Below, piece by piece: positions 1 to 5,128 of a DNA stretch of 5,128 nt. This DNA is from Candidatus Levyibacteriota bacterium (GTDB lineage Bacteria; Patescibacteriota; Microgenomatia; Levybacterales; UBA12049). A program made the position numbers and the translations under genes. A model generated the notes under the pieces. That model did not search any database, was not told where the DNA came from, and saw nothing but the letters and a program-made list of their open reading frames with translations. How positions within the stretch are numbered: position 1 is the stretch's first letter; each line of letters begins with the position of its first letter. The stretch lies in assembly GCA_903872785.1 (NCBI GenBank), contig CAIQLZ010000049.1, positions 1 through 5,128 on the forward strand, given 5' to 3'.

Positions 1-1
1 T

Positions 2-1540
2 AAAAACTTTTCTTTTATTAAATTCATAAATAATAATAAATTAATTATCGTTATTCTTATTCTTGGAACAATTGTAAGATTCTGGAATCTTACCTCTATA
101 CCTATTCTTACTCACGATGAAGCAAAGGATGCAGGATTATTCCCTCAGAAAATTATTTCAGGAGAATTGAAGGATTATTTTGGCTTTAATGCAGGAATAA
201 ATAATAATTTTTTTATATTATCCTCAATTCCTCATTTAATAATAACTGACCCTATTTTAAAGGTAAGATTATTTTCCGCGTTATTTGGTGTTTTATCAAT
301 TTTACTTATATATTTACTGGCTAAAAGCGTTTTTAATAAAAGAGTTGCATTAATCTCTGCTGCTCTTCTTTCTGTCTACCATGTCCACATACACTTCAGC
401 AGAACTGAATTTTTAAATTTATTTGATAGCTTTTACGGGTTACTTATATTGATAGCTTTCTCAAGACTTAGTGGGTCTTGGAAAATAAATAATGTAATTA
501 TGCTAGCAACAATCTTGGGCTTGGGTCTTCATTTTTACAGTGGTCTGCGTGCCATAATTTTGCTTACAACTATTACCTTCGTAATCTTTACGCTAGTTAA
601 GAATAACTTTAAAAAAATTGTACCTTTTTTTATTGTATTTTTATTCTTTTTCTTAGTTGCACTTGGCCCAATAATTGTTGTAATGACAACGCGAGGGGAG
701 GAGTTTAAAGCTGAGGGCACAGCAACTGTTATTTCTTCCGCAAGTCACAATTTGAATTCTGCAATAAATCAAATTGCGGTAAATTATAAAAATTCATTAT
801 TGTCCTATATTCAAACTCCGATAGATTTCCATTACAACTATGGCGGTCCATTTCTTATTGTTCCTTTTTCAATATTCTTTTTATTAGGACTTTTGTTGGC
901 TTTTAGCCAAATCAAAAAACCAATATATCTCCTAATTATTCTGTCTATTTTTGGAATACCCTTTTTCAACAGTGCAATACTAAATACTGTAAATTATACA
1001 CATAGATTATTGAGTCTAATTCCTTTGATAATTATATTAACTTCATTTGGGATTGAAAAAATCGCTGGATTATTGAAAAAACTTACCGATACCAAAATTG
1101 CATTACTTTTCATAGTGGCAATCTGCATCTATTTTGCATATTACAATATTCATCTTTATTTTTACAAAAATATATGGGAGAGAACCTTAAACATAAATGA
1201 ATTCAGAGCATGGGAGTCACAAAAAATTATTAACAATCTTGACAAAAACACAGTTACTTTTTTTATTGGAAATGATTATTATCCAAGCTATAGATCTGTA
1301 CCTCCCCTTGAATATCTCACTCAGAAACATGAAATTGTAGATATTATAGATAGAGAAAAACTCTATCAAAGCTTGTATAAAAATGTTAATAATTATTTAC
1401 TCATAATAATGCCGGACAACAAGGCCATGCTCGATCAACAATCTTTAGTAAAATATTTATACCCTAATAAAATTAGCTCTAAAAAAATATACTATAAAGA
1501 TATGTATTTATTTGATGCGTTAAGAATAACAAAAACCTAG
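2..1540 (+). CDS. PMT/ArnT-like GT-C membrane glycosyltransferase (5' partial)
   Basis: Probably transfers a sugar from a polyprenyl-phosphate carrier to an acceptor on the outer membrane face, as PMT/ArnT (GT39/GT83-like) enzymes do; donor and acceptor are unknown. The frame is open to the left edge, with 512 residues present. No in-frame ATG, GTG or TTG precedes the TTG at 167, so the true start is upstream, probably only a few residues away. A start at 167 would lose the first membrane helix (about residues 13-28) and the RFWNLTSIPILTHDEA segment. That segment carries the Asp-Glu pair (codons 116-121) typical of the catalytic first loop of GT-C enzymes. Further family-like segments are FSRTEF at about 132-137 and several hydrophobic helices up to about residue 380. 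A mostly soluble C-terminal region of about 120 residues follows. The gene stops with TAG, 73 nt before the epimerase gene. Family call fairly secure; specificity unknown. Confidence 0.85.
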   Translation, partial: KNFSFIKFINNNKLIIVILILGTIVRFWNLTSIPILTHDEAKDAGLFPQKIISGELKDYFGFNAGINNNFFILSSIPHLIITDPILKVRLFSALFGVLSILLIYLLAKSVFNKRVALISAALLSVYHVHIHFSRTEFLNLFDSFYGLLILIAFSRLSGSWKINNVIMLATILGLGLHFYSGLRAIILLTTITFVIFTLVKNNFKKIVPFFIVFLFFFLVALGPIIVVMTTRGEEFKAEGTATVISSASHNLNSAINQIAVNYKNSLLSYIQTPIDFHYNYGGPFLIVPFSIFFLLGLLLAFSQIKKPIYLLIILSIFGIPFFNSAILNTVNYTHRLLSLIPLIIILTSFGIEKIAGLLKKLTDTKIALLFIVAICIYFAYYNIHLYFYKNIWERTLNINEFRAWESQKIINNLDKNTVTFFIGNDYYPSYRSVPPLEYLTQKHEIVDIIDREKLYQSLYKNVNNYLLIIMPDNKAMLDQQSLVKYLYPNKISSKKIYYKDMYLFDALRITKT

Positions 1541-1613
1541 TTAGCTTAGACGGATGTAAATTAATAAATTCATCTTGGTTATAACTAAATAAAATGTTAG
1601 AATGTAATTTAGA

Positions 1614-2657
1614 ATGAAAACAAGCGCTGTTTTAATTACCGGTGGATGTGGGTTTTTAGGGGTACATCTTGCCAGGCAACTTCTGGAACAAAAATATAAA
1701 GTAACACTTCTAGACTTAGCGGATTTGGACGCAAAAGATCTTATCGGCAAGGTTAAAGTCATAAAATGTGATGTAAGAAATAAAAATAAAGTAGAGGACT
1801 CGATTAAAAACCATGATTATGTTGTTCATGCGGCCGCAGCCCTACCGATCCTAAGAGAAAAAAAGATAATTTTTGATGTGAACATAAACGGAACAAAAAA
1901 TGTTCTTCATGCTTCTTTGAAGAATAAAATAAAAAGATTAGTTTTTATATCTTCAACTGCAGTCTATGGCATACCGAGACATCTTCCAGAAGCTGAAACA
2001 AATCTTCTTGACCCAATTGGTTATTATGGAAAGTCAAAAGTTGCCGGTGAAAAACTTTGTTTGGAATATGCAAAAAAAGGACTTTCTGTTAATATACTTC
2101 GCCCGAAATCTTTTTTAGGTCCTGAAAGGCTTGGCGTTTTCGAATTGTGGTTTGAAGCAATATATAGCGGAAAAGGCGTATTTATTTTAGGCAATGGAAA
2201 TAATCGATATCAGCTTCTAGCCGTATCCGATGTTGTAGATGCAATAATAAAAGCTTTGGAAAGCACAACGGAAGGAGAAATTTTCAATATCGGAGCAAAA
2301 GATTTTCAGACTTGGAATAAAGATTTGGGATCAGTAATTAAACACGCTAGGTCTAAATCCAGAATAATAAAACTGCCTACCTTACCTTCCCAATTACTTT
2401 TGGGCATCTTAGAAACGTTTAATTTGTCACCAATTGCCGCCTGGCACTATAAAACAATGCCCGTAGACTCATATATTGATATCAGAAAAGCAGAAAAGTT
2501 ATTAAATTGGAGACCTCAAAAATCTAATGAAGAATTATTAATCGAAAGTTATGATTGGTATAAAAAGCACAGAAGTGAAATAATAAATAAAGTTGGAACA
2601 ACTCATAGGGTCGGCTGGAATTTCAAATTATTAAACCTTATTAAAAATATATTTTAA
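1614..2657 (+). CDS. NAD-dependent sugar epimerase/dehydratase (extended SDR)
   Basis: A complete 347-residue cytoplasmic nucleotide-sugar-modifying enzyme of the GalE/RmlB-like extended SDR family. The Rossmann NAD-binding motif TGGCGFLG gives Gly10, Gly13 and Gly16, with Asp34 at the end of the second strand as expected for NAD(H) preference. CDVRN (52-56) and HAAA (72-75) are further cofactor-pocket motifs. The catalytic set is Ser114 in SSTAVYG plus Tyr138 and Lys142 in YYGKSK. LRPKSFLGP (about 165-173) and a late NWRP segment also match the family. The ATG at 1614 is well supported: an in-frame TAA lies just upstream (1605-1607) and the Rossmann strand begins at once. No Shine-Dalgarno is visible; the upstream bases are TTTAGA. 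The last 30 or so residues form a basic tail beyond the usual domain. The HAD gene follows after 2 nt. Substrate cannot be assigned: UDP-hexose 4-epimerase, dTDP-sugar dehydratase or reductase are all possible. Confidence 0.9.
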   Translation: MKTSAVLITGGCGFLGVHLARQLLEQKYKVTLLDLADLDAKDLIGKVKVIKCDVRNKNKVEDSIKNHDYVVHAAAALPILREKKIIFDVNINGTKNVLHASLKNKIKRLVFISSTAVYGIPRHLPEAETNLLDPIGYYGKSKVAGEKLCLEYAKKGLSVNILRPKSFLGPERLGVFELWFEAIYSGKGVFILGNGNNRYQLLAVSDVVDAIIKALESTTEGEIFNIGAKDFQTWNKDLGSVIKHARSKSRIIKLPTLPSQLLLGILETFNLSPIAAWHYKTMPVDSYIDIRKAEKLLNWRPQKSNEELLIESYDWYKKHRSEIINKVGTTHRVGWNFKLLNLIKNIF

Positions 2658-2659
2658 AA

Positions 2660-3199
2660 ATGAATATTGGCTTTGATTTAGACAAAATATTTTTAAACTT
2701 TCCCCCTGTTATTCCTTCAAAAATTATTGATTTACTTTATAAGGGAAAAGCTAACCACGAACTGAAATACCGAATTCCATCAAGACCCGAACAAACAATA
2801 AGAATATTAAGTCATCACCCGTTTTTCCGTTCTCCAATTACTCAAAATTTAAATTATCTTAGAAAGATATCTTTAGAAAACAAAAATAAACATTATCTTA
2901 TCTCGAGCAGATTTAGTTTTTTAAAAAACAGGACTGATCAGCTTATTAAGCATTATAATTTAGATAAAATATTTAATACCATGTATTTTAATTATGAGAA
3001 TAAACAACCGCATAAATTTAAAAACGAAATAATAAAAAAATTAAATTTAGATAAATATATTGATGATGATTTACAGCTTCTAGAATACTTAATCGATAAA
3101 CATCCCAAAACCAAATTTTTCTGGCTTAACAAACAAACCAGCAAACCTTTAAATAAAAATTTATTTGCAATCAAACGCATTTCAGAGATGTTCAAATAA
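2660..3199 (+). CDS. HAD-superfamily-like hydrolase, function unknown
   Basis: A 179-residue soluble protein with no signal peptide or membrane helix. The motifs fit a HAD-type phosphatase. Motif I is GFDLDKIF, with Asp6 as likely nucleophile and Asp8 as acid/base. Motif II is LISSR, with Ser82 or Ser83. A motif III lysine is probably Lys119 or Lys121, in KQPHKFK. Motif IV is YIDDDL, with Asp135-137. The region between motifs I and II (about residues 12-75) would hold a small cap. The likely activity is Mg-dependent phosphate ester hydrolysis, but the substrate is unknown. Its start lies 2 nt after the epimerase stop and its stop 1 nt before the next ATG, so translational coupling is likely. 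A sugar-phosphate or lipid-carrier intermediate is a reasonable guess from position alone. A 5'-nucleotidase-like or non-catalytic role cannot be excluded. The Lys after Asp8 replaces the Gly common in this motif. Confidence 0.8.
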   Translation: MNIGFDLDKIFLNFPPVIPSKIIDLLYKGKANHELKYRIPSRPEQTIRILSHHPFFRSPITQNLNYLRKISLENKNKHYLISSRFSFLKNRTDQLIKHYNLDKIFNTMYFNYENKQPHKFKNEIIKKLNLDKYIDDDLQLLEYLIDKHPKTKFFWLNKQTSKPLNKNLFAIKRISEMFK

Positions 3200-3200
3200 T

Positions 3201-5128
3201 ATGTTTTCAACATATTTATTAAGTATTTTTCAATGGTGGGCAATAATATTCATTATTGGAATTATTTTTATTCCTGCAACTAGTTTAATATTTCCTACCT
3301 TTTTTGATAAAGGATACATCTTTGCGAAAACTATAGGGATAGCATTCATAAGCTATTGTGTTTTTACTCTTGGTTTTTTTAAAATTTTACCTTTTGAAAC
3401 ACAAAACATTTTTTTAATTACTGGAATATTTTTACTAATTAATTTTTTTATAAAAAGGAAAATTCCCCTCTCCAATATCAAAGCTAAGTCTTTGCTCCCA
3501 ATATTTATTTTGGAAGAGTTCCTTTTTTTGGGAATTCTAATATTTTGGTCTTTTGTTCATGCTCATACACCCGATATCCATGGCCTGGAAAAATATATGG
3601 ATTATGGATTTATAAATTCAATTCTAAGAGCCAAATACTTTCCTCCTTTAGATATGTGGTTTACTCCCTACCCTATTAACTATTATTATTTCGGACATCT
3701 GACCACAGCCGTATTAACTAAGCTTTCTTTCCTTCCTTCAGCAATCACATTTAATCTAATGCTTTCAACAATCACTGCAATCGGCTTCACGTCTACTTTT
3801 TCAATTGCAGTTAACCTTCTACGCAATTTATATAAAAATAACTGGAGCCTAAAAATTCCAATAATAGGCGCATTAATTTCTGCATTTTTATTAAACTTTG
3901 CAGGAAACTTGCACACTATTTATTTGTTTTTTAAACCTTATGGAAATGAAAATCCTGTCCCTTTCTGGCAACTAATCTTTTCGCCTTCAACATTTCCTAA
4001 TAATTATTGGTATCCTAACGCCACTCGCTTTATTCATAACACCATTCATGAATTTCCTATATATTCAAACGTTGTTTCGGACTTGCACGGCCACTTTCTG
4101 GATATCCCTTTTGTTTTATTAACAATTGCTGTTCTTTTATCCCTAATGTTAAAATCACAAATCACAAATCACAAATCACAAATAAATCTAAATGCTCAAA
4201 GCTCAAAACGTTTCGGATTTTTGAATTTTAATAATTTGAATTTGTTTGGAATTTCGAATTTTGATAGTCGAATTATATTGCTAGCATTTTTGCTGGCAAT
4301 CATGTATATGACCAATGCTTGGGATGGAATAATCTATTTTTTATTAACTGCCTTTATTGTTTTTTATATTATTTTTAAACCAAAAAATCATTCTGTTTCT
4401 AAGGAAATTATAAATGGAAAATTTAAAATTAAAAGCTTATTTGAAATTGAAAATGTTAAATTAAAAATTAAAAGTTGGATAATCCATCTAATGATTTTAG
4501 GCGTTGGTTTTATCATCTTTATAGTTACTTTTAGTCTTAATTTCAAGCCTTTTGCTTCAGGAATCGGTATACTTTGTGCGCCAAAATTCTTAACGGATAT
4601 TGGCAAATTCGGCCCTTTTCTTTTTGAGACTAATCATTGTCAACATTCGCCTTTATGGCAACTTGCAATCCTGTATGGATTTTTCTATTTTTGGGTTATT
4701 TCATTTGCAATATTTTTATTTTCAAAAGTAAAATCCAAATATTTTTCTATAACTTCTAGCGACATTTTTATTGGAGCTCTAATAATTTTATCTACTATCC
4801 TTATAATAATTCCAGAATTTATATACGTAAAAGATATTTACCCTGCACACTATCGAGCCAACACGATGTTTAAACTTGTCTACCAGTCTTTTATTATGCT
4901 TTCCCTTTCTTCCGGTTATATAATTATTCGTTTATTAACGGATGATAAATTCTCAATTTTAAATCGTTGGTATTGGAAATTTGCCTATTGGTTTATAGGC
5001 TTATTTATATTCTGTCTTGTTTCTCTTTATCCATATTTTGCTATTAATTCATATTTTGGAAATTTAAAGAACTATTCCGGGCTTAATGGAACTCTTTATT
5101 TAAAATCTTTATATCCCAATGACTATGA
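3201..5128 (+). CDS. DUF2298 / 'YYY'-type multi-pass membrane protein (3' partial)
   Basis: The frame stays open from ATG 3201 to the right edge: 642 complete codons and no stop, so the C-terminus is missing. The protein is very hydrophobic, with a dozen or more predicted membrane helices. Signature segments of the DUF2298/Chlor_Arch_YYY family are present in order: EKYMDYGF (130-137), FPPLDMWF, INYYYFGH with the triple Tyr at 161-163, DLHGH (294-298), TNAWDG around Trp374-Asp375, HSPLWQ (482-487), and PEFIYVKDIY (538-547) followed by RANTMFK (552-558). The last visible residues, LNGTLYLKSLYPNDY, also fit the family. The biochemical role is not established to my knowledge. Conserved acidic and aromatic residues in loops, plus the neighbouring sugar genes, suggest a GT-C-like role in surface glycan or lipid-linked sugar transfer (inference). 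Two loops, at about residues 318-355 and 405-425, are encoded by heptamer-repeat DNA and look like later additions. It starts 1 nt after the HAD stop; no clear Shine-Dalgarno. Confidence 0.9.
   Translation, partial: MFSTYLLSIFQWWAIIFIIGIIFIPATSLIFPTFFDKGYIFAKTIGIAFISYCVFTLGFFKILPFETQNIFLITGIFLLINFFIKRKIPLSNIKAKSLLPIFILEEFLFLGILIFWSFVHAHTPDIHGLEKYMDYGFINSILRAKYFPPLDMWFTPYPINYYYFGHLTTAVLTKLSFLPSAITFNLMLSTITAIGFTSTFSIAVNLLRNLYKNNWSLKIPIIGALISAFLLNFAGNLHTIYLFFKPYGNENPVPFWQLIFSPSTFPNNYWYPNATRFIHNTIHEFPIYSNVVSDLHGHFLDIPFVLLTIAVLLSLMLKSQITNHKSQINLNAQSSKRFGFLNFNNLNLFGISNFDSRIILLAFLLAIMYMTNAWDGIIYFLLTAFIVFYIIFKPKNHSVSKEIINGKFKIKSLFEIENVKLKIKSWIIHLMILGVGFIIFIVTFSLNFKPFASGIGILCAPKFLTDIGKFGPFLFETNHCQHSPLWQLAILYGFFYFWVISFAIFLFSKVKSKYFSITSSDIFIGALIILSTILIIIPEFIYVKDIYPAHYRANTMFKLVYQSFIMLSLSSGYIIIRLLTDDKFSILNRWYWKFAYWFIGLFIFCLVSLYPYFAINSYFGNLKNYSGLNGTLYLKSLYPNDY
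4152..4264. repeat. Heptamer-repeat block with AAACGTTT core, inside a CDS
   Basis: Four perfect tandem copies of AAATCAC (4152-4179) are followed by AAAT, then degenerate 7-nt units: AAATCTA, AATGCTC, AAAGCTC. Next comes the palindrome AAACGTTT at 4206-4213. The right arm then switches to the opposite style, with TTTGAAT/GGAATTT-like units to about 4264. The two arms are of nearly equal length around the core, so the block resembles an imperfect inverted repeat. It contributes no stop codon to the DUF2298 frame. The encoded peptide begins KSQITNHKSQIN and continues with Asn/Phe/Leu-rich residues, unlike the surrounding membrane helices. From memory, such 7-nt arrays are common between genes in genomes of some uncultivated bacteria. 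Outer borders are approximate. Confidence 0.8.
4413..4476. repeat. Second A/T-rich heptamer-like block inside the DUF2298 gene
   Basis: This low-complexity stretch can be read as degenerate 7-nt units: AAAATTT, AAAATTA, AAAGCTT, ATTTGAA, ATTGAAA, ATGTTAA, ATTAAAA, ATTAAAA. It gives two near-identical peptide copies 39 nt apart, KFKIKS (407-412) and KLKIKS (420-425). It lies in a hydrophilic, Lys-rich loop between the helix ending near residue 396 and the one starting near 426. It is less regular than the first block and lacks an obvious palindromic core. In a genome this AT-rich, part of the pattern could be composition alone. Confidence 0.5.

Noticed and set aside
535..720. Reverse-strand open frame inside the glycosyltransferase gene
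   Set aside because: It lies wholly within a well-supported + strand gene with clear family motifs, and its own translation shows no recognisable domain.
1541..1613. Possible promoter or terminator in the 73-nt gap between genes 1 and 2
   Set aside because: A TATAAC at 1580-1585 could serve as a -10 box, but no acceptable -35 lies at the right distance and such hexamers are expected by chance in AT-rich DNA. I found no stable hairpin with a T-run for a terminator.
1541..1762. Reverse-strand open frame spanning the 73-nt gap and the start of the epimerase gene
   Set aside because: It overlaps the NAD-binding region of the epimerase on the opposite strand and has no recognisable content.
2992..3243. 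Reverse-strand open frame across the HAD/DUF2298 junction
   Set aside because: It is antisense to two real genes and its translation shows no known motif.
4152..4183. Tandem AAATCAC copies as a CRISPR array or phase-variation tract
   Set aside because: The units are only 7 nt with no spacers, so this is not CRISPR. Gain or loss of one 7-nt unit would shift the frame, so phase variation is conceivable. However, the flanking degenerate units and palindromic core fit a scattered repeat element better, and nothing here shows switching.
3686..4606. Two reverse-strand open frames (3686-3916 and 4388-4606) inside the DUF2298 gene
   Set aside because: The + strand frame here carries ordered DUF2298 motifs throughout, so the antisense frames are chance openings.
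2..5128. Alternative genetic code with TGA read as glycine
   Set aside because: No in-frame TGA occurs in any of the four genes and Gly positions use GGN codons, so the standard bacterial code suffices.

Overview
The window is AT-rich DNA (about 30% GC by eye) with four tightly packed genes, all on the + strand. I see no RNA genes, mobile elements or CRISPR array. The gene types, base composition and non-coding-like heptamer repeats suggest an uncultivated bacterium of the Patescibacteria/CPR, probably a Microgenomates-like lineage. This placement is inferred: DUF2298 proteins also occur in Chloroflexota and archaea, and there is no marker gene to settle it. Complete genes end in TAG, TAA and TAA, with no in-frame TGA, so the standard bacterial code fits and the TGA=Gly code of Gracilibacteria/Absconditabacteria does not.

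Layout: (1) 2-1540, a GT-C membrane glycosyltransferase of the PMT/ArnT type. Its frame is open to the left edge, so the true start lies outside the window. (2) 1614-2657, a complete NAD-dependent sugar epimerase/dehydratase of the extended SDR type. (3) 2660-3199, a small HAD-like protein starting 2 nt after the epimerase stop. (4) 3201-5128, a DUF2298 ('YYY'-type) multi-pass membrane protein starting 1 nt after gene 3 and cut by the right edge. Genes 2-4 are almost certainly one transcript. Gene 1 is separated by only 73 nt and may belong to it.

Together the genes look like part of a surface-glycan cluster. The epimerase would make or change a nucleotide sugar in the cytoplasm. The HAD protein may act on a phosphorylated intermediate. 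The PMT/ArnT-like enzyme, and possibly the DUF2298 protein, would transfer sugars from a lipid carrier at the outer face of the membrane. Exact substrates cannot be read from the sequence.

The most unusual feature lies inside the DUF2298 gene. Two blocks of 7-nt-periodic low-complexity DNA (about 4152-4264 and 4413-4476) sit in frame in two loops predicted to be on the same side of the membrane. The first has two arms of roughly opposite orientation around a palindromic AAACGTTT core. It looks like a small repeat element that was absorbed into the coding sequence.
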